A stretch of 64,000 bases of DNA from Thereva unica (lineage: Eukaryota > Arthropoda > Insecta > Diptera > Therevidae), in NCBI GenBank assembly GCA_949987705.1, contig OX465282.1, forward strand, positions 37,722,039-37,786,038, in the 5' to 3' direction. The notes under the pieces were generated by a model. That model saw only the letters and a list, made by a program, of their open reading frames with translations, was not told the DNA's origin and made no database searches. The first letter of the stretch is position 1. Each line of letters begins with the position of its first letter. The translations under genes and the position numbers were made by a program. Positions 1 to 12,500 of the stretch are shown one piece after another.

Positions 1-16
1 AAAACTACCCCTACAA

Positions 17-1286
17 TATAGTTCATTGAAAACTAGGGGGGGGTGTTCCAAAATAACACCGTTAAGAAAATCTAACCCTACACGTTTTTGGGTTCGCTGA
101 TCACGAAAATCGAGGTCCCGCGGTCCTAAAACATGGGCGTCCCCCCTAAAAATGCAAAAAACACCCCTTTTTAGGCGAACTTTATGTGAAGGGGTGGTCC
201 TAAACTGTTGAAACTACCCCTAAATTGGCGAAAAATGGCAAAAATTGTAAAAAAAAAATTATTTTTCCAAGTTTATGCTTCAAATTCGACTCTGACTTCA
301 TTTTTAAAAAAAATCCTTTTTGTATAATCGTACATCACATTACACTCCTCACTAAATTAGTTTATTACTTCAACTTCCAAGTAACTGCAATTCAAATTTA
401 CTAAAAAACAAATTCGGGTGCAATATCTTAATTTTTTTACTTTGCCTCCGTTTTTACCTGCTTAAATGTCATTGTAAAAAAACGAACCACCCCATTATTC
501 AGAAGTACCTCAAATAAATTAGGGTACATATTTCGCAATTATTGTTTGATTGTCGTTTTTACAAAAATGCAGAGTTTATTTAAAGATTCCACGAAAAGAA
601 ATATTTCTCAATATATTTTTTTTTTCTCTTTAGGGGTGGTTTAACCTCTGTACAAAGGGGTTTATAGTGAAATGTTCCAAATGTTGTAATGATTACAAAT
701 GGAAAATAAAATTTAAATGTAAAACAATAAATTTTAATTTGTTTCAATTACAATTTTAATGTGGGGGTAGTTGTACCCCGTTAAGAGTTGAAAAAATTAT
801 TTTTTTTTGCTGATAATACCTTTTGACCCAAATTTCAAACAAAAAACAAAAAAAAATTTTTGCAACGTAGTTTTAACCCCTTAAGGGTTGAAAATAATTC
901 ATTTTTGCCTGACAGTACGCCCACAATCGAATTTGAAGCATAAACTTGAAATTTTTTTTTTACATTTTTTGCCATTTTTGGCCGATTTAGGGGTAGTTTC
1001 AACCCTTTAGGACTACCCCTTACCATAAAGTTCGCCTTAATTTAGTATAAATCAACCACCTTCGCAAATAAATATTAAAAAAAGTGCATGTCATCGCATT
1101 AGTTTTCATTATTACTGAACCCCCTAAAAAGGGGTGTTTTTTGCATTTTTAGGGGTGACGCTCTAATTTTAGGACCGCGGGACCTCGATTTTCGTGATCA
1201 GCGACCCCAAAAACCTTTAGGGTTCGATTTTCTTAACGGTGTTATTTTGGAACACCCCCCCCCCCCCGCGTTTTGAATGGACTATA
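17..1286. mobile_element. Foldback-like inverted-repeat element, family A
   Basis: The two ends are inverted copies. The left arm starts with TATAGTTCATTG, a G-run and TGTTCCAAAATAACACC. The right arm ends with the reverse complement of a close variant. Matching sequence continues inward for about 300 bases (for example 65-180 against 1120-1215, and 240-285 against 920-985). No transposase is visible, so this looks non-autonomous. Runs of T and short GGGGTAG/CTACCCC blocks recur inside. A third arm of the same family lies at 7731-8100. Confidence 0.75.
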
Positions 1287-1833
1287 AGTCTGACGATGCG
1301 ATTTCGTCGTCTTTAAGCAGATTCTGCCGCCACCCAGCCAATACATCGATATGATATCCTGGCCTTTACCAAGTAAAATCTAATTAGCCGACCCATCCTG
1401 AAATCAATTTAGCTACATAGACCAATTGATTGGAGCCGAGCAATATAAATAGACCGGGATAGGTGGTCTCCGGGAAACTAAAAAATATTTTTTAGACAAC
1501 CTACTGCGCAGCGGGTTCTTTACGTTCAAATGAGTACATGAACTAACAACTGGAGAGGGTTTGGCATACCAACAATTTCCTTACGAAATTCATTGGGGGC
1601 ACACACTAAGAGCGACGGCGACAAAGAGGAGAACTTCGGCACCCGAATATGAGGAGCACAAGGTTTTGACAACAGAAAGGCGTGCAACTTTGACAGGCAA
1701 CGGTTACGAAGTAAGATTGATTTCCGGTGCAGAATGTGCATCTTCATAAAGGTAATTCCGTGCATTCTATTCGTTTTTGCCAGCCGCTGTGTCATACGAT
1801 TCGTCGGTCGCCCAGAGTTCACAACCCAATCAT
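1287..1833. other. No gene recognised
   Basis: I see no convincing coding sequence here. A short block near 1590-1625 (containing CACACACTAAGAGCGACGG) recurs at about 34345-34370, so part of this stretch is repeat-derived. Confidence 0.4.
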
Positions 1834-2565
1834 TAGTAAGCTAAACACTAAAACTTTTTTCCACACGCCAATTATCGCGCCACGCAAACTGCCAGTTTTA
1901 TGCAACATCACACGCCAATTTTTTCTACATTTCACTTGACACTCAATTTTACAGTTTATCTTTTGATCTGTGCACCCATGGAGAAAATCTAAAAGTGGCG
2001 TGTCATTTGGAGTGTGGTGTTTATTAGTAAGCCATACACTAAGAGTTTTTTCTTTCGAAAAAACTGTCGGTTGGCGCGTTGAAAAAACTGCCACTTTGCG
2101 TGGCGTGTTTGAAAAAGCTCTTTGTCCATACACTATAAAAGTTAATTTTTCGGATTGCGTGGCAGTTAAAAGAGCTTTTGAAAAACAACAACAAAATGTA
2201 TATAATTGACTCGGCGTGTGGAATGGCTATTTTTTCAACGTTCCACGCAAAGTTCAGTAGTATGAAATAGAGAACAATTCTAAAAGTGGCGTGTCATTTA
2301 GAGTGTAATTTTTATTGTGGTTATTAAAATGGCAGAAAAAATTAATAATTCACGGGAATTTATCAAAAATTTTATAGAAATTTACAAAAAACTCCAGACG
2401 CCGAGCCACTCCAAATGACACGCCACTTTTAGAATTTTTCCATGGGTGCGTAGATCAAAAGAAAAACTGTGAAATTGAGTGTCAAGTGGACTGCAGAAAA
2501 AACTGGCAGTTGGCGTGGCGCGACAATTGGCGCGTGGAAAAAACTGTTAGTGTATGGCTTACTAT
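1834..2565. mobile_element. Inverted-repeat MITE-like element
   Basis: The ends read AGTAAGC(C)A(T/A)ACACTAA and its reverse complement. The inverted arms run about 180 bases each (1835-2020 against 2395-2564), with shared blocks such as CGCGCCACGC and CTAAAAGTGGCGTGTCATTTGGAGTG. A second partial copy of the terminal motif lies inside at 2028-2060, suggesting nesting or internal duplication. Sequence related to 2127-2220 recurs in reverse at 7630-7725. No transposase is seen. Target-site duplication is not clear. Confidence 0.65.
2329..2394 (+). pseudogene. MADF-domain N-terminal fragment inside an inverted-repeat element
   Basis: An ATG at 2329 opens about 20 codons beginning MAEKINNSREFIKNFIEIYK. 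These closely match the start of the longer MADF-like pseudogene at 3182 (KINNSKEFIINFIAIYKKHP). The match stops where the right arm of the surrounding inverted-repeat element begins. I infer that the element carries a captured piece of a MADF gene, probably the DNA-binding partner gene of a PIF/Harbinger-type transposon. Confidence 0.5.
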
Positions 2566-3181
2566 TAGGTTTATGAAGGCTAGGTTACACTTATGACAAA
2601 ATAATAGGCCCATTGTGATGTCAAAGTGCACCTGATGTTAAAGGGTCGTGTCTTTGCTACCTCGAGGACATAATGAATCTTCTTAGTTACGGGCTCCCAA
2701 TATTCGAGATTTCTGCAGGCGTGCTTAGAAATGGTCCACAAAAAGCGGTCAGTCTCCTTCTACTTAGAGCTAGGTGACAGAGGAGATGTTGCACACTTTC
2801 TTTTTCGTCCTGAATTTTACAGCTTCTACCAAAATCGTAGGTTTCAAGATCGCATGCATCCTTATCAGGTACTGTGTGTATTTGTTTTTGTTGTATTTGT
2901 TTAGTTTTGTGCATATTTGTAGTCCGCGCGGGCAAAGATCCGCAGTCCCCGGGTGAGGCTAATTAGAGCCGGAGAGATCGCCAGTCGTCCGGAGTACAGC
3001 CTTCACGACTGAGCTATTTTCATAACTTGGGTGCCCAGCCAAGCTGATAATCGGTACGATGGCATTTCACCTTGATCCGACCCAGAGGATTGAAGTGGAC
3101 AGTAAGGATTGAAATCAGGGGGTGCCTAGTGGACTCGTCACGTATACGTGGAGGTCGTCGTCATCTCATACTCTGGTGTTT
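2566..3181. other. No gene recognised; possible LINE 5' UTR fragment
   Basis: No coding region is supported. The GC-richer block at 2930-3130 contains GAGAGATCGCCA, which also occurs in the 5' untranslated part of the LINE at 52963-53257 in the same orientation, so it may be an old LINE leader fragment. That link rests on a short match only. Confidence 0.3.
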
Positions 3182-3632
3182 ATGAAACTGCCAGACAAAA
3201 TTAATAATTCTAAGGAGTTTATTATAAATTTTATAGCAATTTACAAAAAGCACCCGGCTTTGTGGAAAATCTAATCCAATAAAAATCGTAATATTAAAAA
3301 TAGGGGCTACATGAACTTTTAAATTTCTATAAAACGGGGATAAAGGCAGTTTTTAAAAAAAGATACAATCCTTAACAGGGACACTCAGAAAAAAAGTAAG
3401 AAAAGTGGCACCTTCTAAAAGAAATGGGATATCGGTGGATGAAATCTATCTACATACCAAATTTGCACGGTACTACGATTTACTTCTGTTCACTTTATAA
3501 CATGAGCTGCCAACGAATAGTCTTGACAGTATCGATGAAGACAGTTCATTGCTGTTTGATGAAACTGTTCCTAATGACAATGACAACAAAGCTGAAAAAG
3601 ATTCAAATTCAGATAGTACCGAAATTTTATGA
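3182..3632 (+). pseudogene. MADF-domain protein pseudogene
   Basis: Translation from the ATG at 3182 shows the start of a MADF (Myb/SANT-like DNA-binding) domain: a helix, then KKHPALWKI, then a run resembling SNKNRNIKN. An in-frame stop follows KI. Further on, in shifted frames, typical MADF second-half sequence appears (LRKKVRKVAPSKRNGISVDE, then DLLLFTL) and an acidic Ser/Asp-rich tail ending near 3632. MADF proteins bind DNA and often partner PIF/Harbinger transposases. At least one stop and several frame changes make it non-functional. It sits just outside the long inverted-repeat element that starts at 3668. Confidence 0.6.
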
Positions 3633-4242
3633 AATACTCGTATAAATTCACTTTCTTTGTACTACTGATAGTACAGTCAATATGCAATTTGCGCTCCGAA
3701 AAATGACAAACCGACATTTGACCTTGAAAGTCGTTAGGGGGGCGTGTCAGAAGCCTACTGAAAAATTATGAAAGTCGCGGTGCATGCAGATTTTGAGAAA
3801 TTCAAAAATTTAATAAAAAAATTTTGAAACGCGTTTTTCTCAGAAAGTATAGGTTTTAGCGAAAAGTTTTTTAAACAAAAAATGTAGAGGTCATTGCGAA
3901 CTACATTTTTTGTCATTGGAGTGACGTCATCCGACTTGAAATACAAAAAGTAGATGGCGCTAAAGGATCAAAAAAGTGTTTCTTTGCCATTTTCACTAGG
4001 AAAAATTATTTTTTTTACAATAATGTAAATGAGAAAGTTGTTTGTCATAAAATTATCTACAACTTTTGTTTAAACAAAATTTTTATAAAACTTACCGTTT
4101 TCGAGCTGGAACTTGTCGAAGTGTAGAAATTGTACATTGCGTGCCGTGCTCTTGCACGGTTCACATGAAAGTAGTATTTTTTTTTTTATTCAAATAAAAG
4201 AACACTAATCATTTTTTTTTGTTTTTTTTATTTTACTATCAA

Positions 4243-4647
4243 AAAATGTAAACTTTTTTTAAGCAAAAAATTGAACTTTGTTGAATTTATGTATATTTCG
4301 CATTAAAATTGTAATTTTTTTTTTCAAAATGAACCTTTTATCGACATCATTGTACTTTGATATGGTTTGAAGACAAAAATGATTTGAATTTTATATAATA
4401 AAATGGAATTTTGTTTTTAAAGTTACATCATTGACAGTTGAGGAAAAATTTAAATTTTTTTTGTGCAAAAAATCGAACTTTGTTGAATTTATGTATATTT
4501 CGCATGAAATTTTTTGAAATTTTTTTTCAAAATGAACCTTTTATTGATATCATGGTTTTTTGATATGATTTGAAGACAAAAATGATTTGAATTTTATATA
4601 ATAAAATGGAATTTTGTTTTTAAAGTTACATCATTGACAGTTGAGGA
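4243..4647 (+). repeat. Two-copy tandem repeat, unit about 200 bp
   Basis: Two adjacent diverged copies share CGAACTTTGTTGAATTTATG-like sequence, CAAAATGAACCTTTTAT, and an almost identical last 70 bases ending in ACATCATTGACAGTTGAGGA. They lie in the centre of inverted-repeat element B, so the duplication probably arose after that element formed or came in with its core. Confidence 0.8.
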
Positions 4648-5254
4648 AACAAGAAAAATAACTATACATTTTATTTCTGTATTTTTTATTGAACAATTTT
4701 ATTTTATTGTAAGTGTATTGGAGGTTCCTAATCATTTTGTCGTACGTCGTGCCCTTTTTCTTTTTCGCATGCTTATAAATACTAACAACAATAGGAGTGT
4801 GTTTAGCTTGCTAACCAGTGAAGTTGTCCTTAAAAGGACCCTTCTCAATGTGGCGTGACTCTCTGCGTGCCTTACTCCCTTTTGAGTTTTGCACGCTTCT
4901 CTGTTTAATGTTTTTGATCTTTTATGTTTTAATATTTTATGTTTGCTTGTCTCAGCTGAGCCACAGTTGAAAAATAATTTTTAATTATTAAATTAATTTT
5001 TAATTATTATATAAAAATAGTTGAACGTCAAAAATAAAAGTATTTAAATACTTTGAGAAAATCACGTATTAGACCATCGTTTATTGTGAGTAAGGTGAAA
5101 GTGAAAGATGGGGCTGCGCAGGTATGCACATAAGCGTCGTTACAAATTTTGTCCCGTTAGTAATTTTGTACACGTGCAGTGTATGCCGAATATATATTTT
5201 TTCAAACGATTGTTCATTATTGTTTTAATAAAAAACAATACTATATAGAAATAC

Positions 5255-5349
5255 CTTCTCGAGTTATTCGCTTCCCCATCAGCAGGAACCGTAGTACAGC
5301 GTCCATCTAAATAATCCTCCTGGCACTCGTTGTGATGTTCGACAGGCAT
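5255..5349 (-). other. Possible first coding exon inside element B (uncertain)
   Basis: On the minus strand an ATG at 5349 opens 31 codons starting MPVEHHNECQEDYLDGRC. They run into AAG|GTATTT, a plausible splice donor at 5254. Its composition (mixed charge, few low-complexity runs) looks more coding-like than its AT-rich surroundings. No downstream exon could be identified and I do not recognise the protein. It may be the start of a decayed transposase gene of element B, or chance. Confidence 0.2.
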
Positions 5350-6099
5350 GATTGTATTTTGGACAATTTTCCGATGCGATTATCACGATGTTCTTATCAT
5401 TCACATGTCACTTTTCTCACAAGCAAAACAGAAACTCATTTTCAGAGAGCACAATTCTGACGCCCTTACTCTCCAAAACTAGCATAGCAACTGAAAACGC
5501 ACGCTTCTTAGAGAATTAGGCAGATGTTAGAAACCGGTCCTTTGTCGAAACTATGCCGACTCGCCCGGCGAAAGTAACAAAAGAACCGTTAACTATGCTC
5601 CGTTGCACTTTTTCGCCTACAGCTCGAAAACGGTAAGTTTTATAAAAATTTTGTTTAAACAAAAGTTGTAGATAATTTTGTAACAAACAACTTTCTCATT
5701 TACATTATTGTAAAAAAATTAATTTTTCCTAGTGAAAATGGCAAAGAAACACTTTTTTGATCCTTTAGCGCCATCTACTTTTTGTATTTCAAGTTGGATG
5801 ACGTCACTCCAATGACAAAAAATGTAGTTCGCAATGACCTCTACATTTTTTGTTTAAAAAACTTTTCGCTAAAACCTATACTTTCTGAGAAAAACGCGTT
5901 TCAAAATTTTTTTATTAAATTTTTGAATTTCTCAAAATCTGCATGCACCGCGACTTTCATAATTTTTCAGTAGGCTCCTGACACGCCCCCCTAACGACTT
6001 TCAATTTCAAATGTCGGTTTGTCATTTTTCGGAGCGCAAGCCTCTTTTCGTTGCATATTGACTGTACTATGAGTTTACGTGGTTTATGGCGTGAAATGC

Positions 6100-7635
6100 C
6101 GCACAGTGGGAGATTTTGTTTTTTTTTACTCTAAATCTAATATCTCACGAAAGAAAAAAGATAGAGCACTCATTTTTTTTATTTTTTTTGTAATTGAATA
6201 GGGAATTAAAGAAAACTATTGAGAACATGAGAGAATGATAACCTAACCTGCAAATTGTTGTTAAACCTGAATTTTCTAAATAGCCAAAACTGTTAAAGGA
6301 TAAAAAATTAATTTTTTTTACATTTCGTTTCTTATTCAATAGGCAATAAAGCTAGAGTATCTCAATGGCCCAGAACGAAAACCTAACCTACAAATTTGGA
6401 AGATTTTGCTTTTTTCTACTTTAAAACTAATATGTCAAGAAAGATAAAAGATAGAGCACTCATTTTTTTTTATTTTTTTTTTTGTAATTGAATAGGGAAT
6501 TAAGGAAAACTATTGAGAACGTGAGAGAATGATAACCTAACTTGCAAATTGTTGTTAATCCTCAATTTTCAACATATCCTAAACTGTTAAAGGATAAAAA
6601 ATTAATTTTTTCTTACCTTTTGTTTCTTATGAGTAGGCAATAAAAGTATAGTTGTTTTCAAACCTCGTGACATCCCGCGCATGTTCCCCAGCTAAGCTCT
6701 TAAAAATGTTTAAAAGTTCAGACAAAAGCTTCAGTTAACTCCTCCTATCAAATCATGCTGCCATGTAATCAGTCGCGACTGCGTATTGCTACCGGGAGGT
6801 GTATCTTTTTGGGACTTCAATGATTATTCAAAAAAATTTACAAATTATGACTGAAAAACACCCGTTTTTATATATTTTTTTTATTTAAGGTTATTATATT
6901 TTACACATATGCTACAGAAATAATTTGTAGTAATTTCTACTAAAAAATATGAAATTTGTGTTTTTTTCACTTTGATTACTAGATTGTTGACATTTCCTGC
7001 CAGTCGCACACGCGCTTCTGCCCGGGGAGGTTGTGTTGCTTGCGACTGCGTGGAACTGTCGGCTTATGAATGAAAACGGTCATTTATTCAAAGGAATTTT
7101 TTTCAGCATTTTTTTTAAATTATTTTAAATTTAGAAATGAGAAATATTTTGCATAATTAAAGTAAAATTATGCTTATTATGTTGAATAAACTGCCTTTGT
7201 TGAGCAGGGGCTTTACATGTATATTTAAAAGCTCTGCTCAACACATAGAAAGATAAATTAACTTTATTCATTCGGCATGCGCGCATCCCTTCCCAAATTA
7301 TTTTGTTGAGTTTTTTTCAGTGTTTGTTGCCGTTTTAACTAAAAAGAGGAGAAATGAACATTATTTATAAAATTTGGCAACGAGGTGCGCAGAACTGCTC
7401 AAATTTTTTGTGTCACGGAGTTTGAAAAATTCTATACTTAAATAGCCCAAAACGAAAACTCAGGTTTAACAACAATTTGCAGTTTAGGTTTTCATTCTCT
7501 CACGTTCTCAATAGTTTTCCTTAATTCCCTATTCAATTACAAAAAAAAAATAAATAAAAAAAATGAGTGCTCTATCTTTTTTCTTTCTTGAGATATTAGA
7601 TTTTGAGTAAAACAAACAAAATCTCCCACTGTGCG
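6100..7635. mobile_element. Inverted-repeat element C with internal duplication
   Basis: The left end CGCACAGTGGGAGATTTTG is matched by its reverse complement at the right end, and the inverted match continues for about 170 bases. The block containing AGATAGAGCACTCATTTTTT, AATTGAATAGGGAATTAA and GAGAGAATGATAACCTAAC occurs twice on the left (about 6150-6330 and 6440-6620) and once inverted at 7460-7600. The middle (6650-7450) has no gene. A matching target duplication was not found. Confidence 0.65.
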
Positions 7636-7730
7636 CCGATTCAAATACTATATACATTTTGTTGCTGTTTTTCAAAATCTCTTTTAACTGCCCCGCAATC
7701 CGACGAATTAAATGTTTTAGTGTATGGGCA

Positions 7731-8100
7731 ATAGTCCATTCAAAACGCGCGTTATGGTGTTCCAAAATAACACCGTTAAGAAAATCGAACCCTAAAGGTT
7801 AACTCCTTCAAGAGGGTTAAAAATTTTCCAACTGTTTTAATAATATTTCATCAAATATAAAATTTTAATGCAAAACAATAAATTTCAATTGATGTGGGGG
7901 TAGTTTTATCCCCTTAAGAGTTGAAAAAAATAATTTGCTGATAATACCTTTTGAACCAAATTTCAAACAAAAAGCAAAAAAAAAAATGTTGCAATTTTTT
8001 TTATATTAAGTTGTTTTTATTATAGTAGGGGTAGTTTTAACCCCTTAAGGATTGAAAATAATTTATTTTTGCCTGACAGTACGCCCACAATCGAAAAAAA
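7731..8100. mobile_element. Partial copy of inverted-repeat family A
   Basis: This begins ATAGTCCATTCAAAACGCG followed by GTGTTCCAAAATAACACCG, the same terminal sequence as the element at 17-1286. It continues with internal family-A sequence (GTGGGGGTAGTTTTATCCCC, then TGCTGATAATACC). The opposite arm is missing, so the copy is truncated where repeat R begins. Confidence 0.7.
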
Positions 8101-8104
8101 AAAT

Positions 8105-9059
8105 GTTCTTCGTTATTCGAGCCGTTTTTTTAAGTGATTTTTGTACCTGTACGATATAGCCCGAACCACGAAGGATATTGACTTACTTGAGGTGCCGTTC
8201 GAAGCGTATTAGCGACAATATAATCTAAAAAGATTTTTATTCGTGGTCGAGCGGTTTTTTGGTTTAAATGACACAAGTGATTTTTGTACCTGCACGATAT
8301 CGCGCGAACTATAAAAGATATCGACTTAGTTGACGTGCCGTTCAAAGAGTATTAACCAAAATATGATCTGAAAAGATTTTCATAAAATTCGGTCGAACCG
8401 TTTTTGTATTGTTTAAACGACGTTTATGATTTTTGCACCTGCACGATACCGCCCAAACTAAAAACTTTATCGAATTCATTGAGGTGCCGAAAAAATAATA
8501 TTAATGAAGAAATGCTCTGAAAAAATTTCATAATATTCGGTCGGACCTTTTTTGTTTAATATCTAATAAACTCGATGGAATGAGACCCGTTCTAAGCGAA
8601 ATGATCTATTTTCGGTTCTGCACAGCGATAGCCTTCGAATAAAACATCACTTGTCAAAATCCAACAACTTTTCAAAATGGTGCAAAAATTTCGTTACCCT
8701 TTACAAACAGCGCGAATTTTTCAAACCTTGGACTAGCACTTTTTGACGGGGAATTGTTTTCAACGAGTGATACAGTTTCAGGAAATTGCGGGTTATCCTG
8801 GGATTTCCAGTAGTTACCGCAAAATTTGTTCTTTTTGGTCAATTCTGACAAGTACTTAACAGTTACAGTTTTGCTAATATCTACGGAAAGCTTTGGAATT
8901 TCCAAATGAAGTCATTCGCTTCTCAGTTTGTCAACGGCGCTTCAGCACGCTCAATACGAATTTGAACACCCGCTTTAGTGCAGCGAACGAAATGCAGAGG
9001 ACATGTTTGTTTGCTAACATTCAGGTAAAACAAATTCTCTAGAAAAATCTTGTGGATTT
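8105..9059 (-). repeat. Dispersed repeat R, copy 1 (part left of the BEL element)
   Basis: On the minus strand this matches a dispersed repeat also present at 22200-24110 and partly at 24262-24450 and 28480-28960. Shared landmarks are CTAGAAAAA(C/T)CTTGT(A/G)GATTTAC, GAAGCGCCG, and AACGGGTCTCATTCCATCGA. Positions 8105-8545 hold three diverged tandem units of roughly 140 bp, each with GTGATTTTTG(T/C)ACCTG(C/T)ACGAT. The BEL/Pao element at 9065 interrupts the repeat, which resumes at 16014. No coding capacity was recognised. Confidence 0.75.
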
Positions 9060-9064
9060 ACTAC

Positions 9065-9375
9065 TGTTAAGATTTTGAATTGAAAGATTTTTTAACGTTA
9101 CAATAATTCTAGTTTTAATTAAGATTAATTTTAATTTTACAATTCTATTTTTAATTACATATACTTCAACTTTTTGCACATGACAATTTTAGTTAGAATA
9201 AAGTAGATTATGATACGCTTAATGGGTGACAATCTGCCCGACACGATTGTTAACGGCTAACTGATCAGGCTAGCTTTATCCAAGCCTTTTCTTGGTTGTC
9301 GGTGATCGCTAGCGGTGATGAAAATGCATCCAGTGCCCGAACACCAGGAGGAGCTGCTTCAGCGGTTCTTAATCA
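9065..9375 (-). repeat. 3' LTR of the BEL/Pao element
   Basis: This 311-bp direct repeat matches 15698-16008 except for one base. The element-strand termini are TGATTAAG and CTTAACA. The purine-rich stretch GACGGGCGGAA lies immediately inside (9376-9386 on the minus strand) and is the likely polypurine tract that primes plus-strand synthesis. Confidence 0.95.
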
Positions 9376-9538
9376 TTCCGCCCGTCTCGTGTTGTATCAC
9401 GATTCCAATGTAGGATACAGGTGTTCATGAGAGGTGTAGAGGGCGTCCCGCCCGCCGTGAGCAACTGAGTGATGGATATAATCTCTGTGAATGAAACTGA
9501 AGTGCATATTGAGTTGAAGAAAGTAGAGATAAGTGTTG

Positions 9539-12500
9539 TTAGTTAGGGTGGTTGTTAGTGTCGTGTACTGGGAGTACACATAGTTTTGCAAGAGCACGTT
9601 TAGTGTGCCCATTCTTGTGACGAATAGTTGCCACACGAACATGACCATCATTGCCTGGGTGTAACTGCGTGATGCGACCAAGGAGCCATTTGGATGGGGG
9701 AAGATTATCTTCCTTGATGAGGACCAAATCGTCGATGTGGACAGGATCTTGGGGGTGTTGCCACTTATAACGCGCTTGCAGGGTGTGGATATATTCTTGA
9801 CTCCAACGACGCCACAGTTGTTCGTGTAGATGTTGAGTTAGTTGCCAGCGTGTAAGCCTGTTGAGTGCCGTGTCCAAGGTGCTTGCAGTGGGGACTGCTA
9901 AGAGCGGTTCACCGACCAGGAAGTGACCCGGTGTCAAGGCGGTTAAGTCTCCAGGATCGTCAGAAATGGCATTCAGGGGCCTAGAATTCAGGCACGCTTC
10001 AATCTGGGCCATGAGTGTAAGCATCTCTTCTAACGAAAGAATATGAGACCCTACTATACGACGGTAGTGATGCTTGAACGCTTTGACTCCGGCTTCCCAG
10101 AGCCCGCCGAAGTGGGGCGATGCTGGTGGAATAAAGTGCCACTCTGTTCCTTCGTGAATGAGGACTTGGGCAAGTTCAGAGTTGCTAGAAGTCAGTTGAC
10201 GGAGATGATGAGATAACTCCTTGTCTGCAGCGACGAACGTTCGGGCGTTATCGCTATATAGTTTTGCGCATCGTCCTCGACGACTGACGAAGCGTCGAAA
10301 TGCGGCGATGAAGGCTGCACTGGTAAGATCCAGGACCAATTCCAAGTGGATGGCGCGGGTAGCAAGACAGATGAAAAGTGCTACGTAGGTTTTAGTGGTT
10401 TTATTTCCTCGACCCTTCAATAACTTGGTAATAAAAGGACCAGCATAGTCTATGCCACAGTGGAGGAAAGGTTTCGTTGGACGCACGCGATCTTCTGGAA
10501 GATCTCCCATCAGTTGAGTTTTCGAAGCTGCTTTATACCTACAGCAGACAGTGCACGAGTTAATAAATTGACGCACCATGCTGCGTCCTCTGAGGATCCA
10601 GTACTTGTTCCGAATATGATGAAGAGTTGCCTGTACTCCCCCGTGAAGTGTAGTCATATGAGACTCACGTATGATTAGCGTAGTAAGAGGGTCTCCTTTA
10701 GGAAGTATGACTGGAAATTTTTCATCATAAGCTAGTTGTGCATGTCTTAAGCGTCCGCTGACTCTCAGGATATCGTTCGCATCAAGAATGGGATTCAGGC
10801 TTCGTAATTTGCTATTCGATGGGAGCAATTCTTTCCTTTTGAGACTAGTTACTTCATGAGAGAATGCTGATTTTTGAATTATTTTGATCCACAGAAAGAG
10901 AGCCCTATCAAGTTCCTCAAGCGTGAGCCCACCAGATTGCTTATCACACTTTGTCCTGCAATTGTTTACGAAGCGGAGCATATATCCTGTCACTCTTAAC
11001 AGCTTCTTCAATTTTGAGAATTTTTTGAGCAAATTGGAACTGAAATCAGTAACTACAGCGACAAACGTATGGGTTTGACTCGGATTCCTTTCTAGGTCGT
11101 GGCTCAGGTTTTCATAACGGTCTTGACGTTGCGGCCATGAAGCTGAACTTTTACTTAACCAGGGCGGACCGGACCACCATAGTGAATGATCGCTAAGAGT
11201 TGACGCTGCGATACCCCTGCTGATACAATCTGATGGATTATCTGCAGACCGGATGTGATGCCAAGTGGCATTGGGAACCCTTTCGTGTATGAGAGCGACA
11301 CGATTGGCGACGAAAACTTTCCATTTTGAAGGGTGGTCTCGCAACCATTCGAGGACCACGGTGGAGTCGGACCATAAATGTATGGGCGTTTTCTCAAAAT
11401 CCAAAGTTGTTACGATGTAATGCATCAATTCAGCGAGTAGCGCTGCTCCACATAATTCCAATCTGGGTAGAGAAATGGTTTTGAGTGGGCTGACTCGAGT
11501 TTTCGCTGCCAGTAGGGAGACTTGAAAGTTGTCTAAGTCGTGAATGACTCGTAAGTACACTGCGGCGCCATATGCGGATAGCGATGCATCACTGAAACCA
11601 TGGAGCTCGACTCCAAGTGGATTAGCGGTGGTACCAACCCAGCGACTAATTCGAAGATGACCTAGGCAAGCTAAATCACGTTTGTACATCATCCATTGTT
11701 GATGGAGATCATCCGGAAGTTGGTCATCCCAGTCTAATGTGGCTAGCCATAGTCGTTGTAAAAGGATTTTAGCAGTGATGGTAACTGGTGAAAGCCACCC
11801 GAGGGGATCGTAAAGACGACTGATATCTGCAAGTATCATACGCTTAGTTGACGTAGGTGAGTCAGGTAAGTTTATGTTAAAGCTGAACTCATCGGAGGCC
11901 GGGTTCCAGGTGATGCCCAATGTTTTAATTGAGTCGTCCTTGACAACCTTTAATGACAAGGTGTGAGCTCGATCTTCTTCCTCGATGTCCACTAGCAGAG
12001 ACGTTGAATTTGCCATCCATTTGCGTAATTTGAAGCTGCCCTTCTTAAGCACTGAGCGGAGATCATCACGGAGCTTTATCGCTGTCTCCTTGTCGTATGC
12101 TCCAAAGAGAGCATCGTCGACATAAAAGTTTTCCTTGAGTATCTTGGAAGCTGCTGGGTGTTTTGAAGCGTAGTCCTCTGCAATTTGTTGGAGGGTTTTG
12201 CAAGCCAAGTAGGGTGCACACGCAGTTCCGTAAGTCACGGTTAACAGACGATAGCATTTAATAGGGTGTTCTCTGGTGGGAGACCAGAGAATTCGTTGGA
12301 GGTTTGTATCGGCTTTGTCGACGCGTATCTGTCGATACATCTTCTCTATGTCCGCAGTGAGGACATAAGGATAACGTCGCCATTTCAGAATGACCGAAAT
12401 CACATCATTTTGTAGCTTGGGCCCCACGTGAAGTACGTCGTTCAAGGAAAGTTGTGATGTAGATTTTTGCGATGCGTTGAAGACCACTCGGAGCTTGGTA

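Larger units (their letters stand above)
3668..6070. mobile_element. Long inverted-repeat (foldback) element, family B
   Basis: The ends read ATAGTACAGTCAATATGCAA and its near-perfect reverse complement. The inverted arms are long, about 480 bases (3668-4110 against 5605-6070), and contain matching ORF-like sequence in mirrored orientation, which explains the identical short peptides seen on opposite strands. The 1.5-kb middle has a tandem duplication (4243-4647) and one possible short exon. No recognisable transposase is present. The flanking duplication may be a simple AT or TA but cannot be resolved because the ends are palindromic. Confidence 0.8.

Noticed and set aside
835..1026. Small protein genes in the arms of element A
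   Set aside because: They lie in T-rich inverted-repeat sequence with no conserved features.
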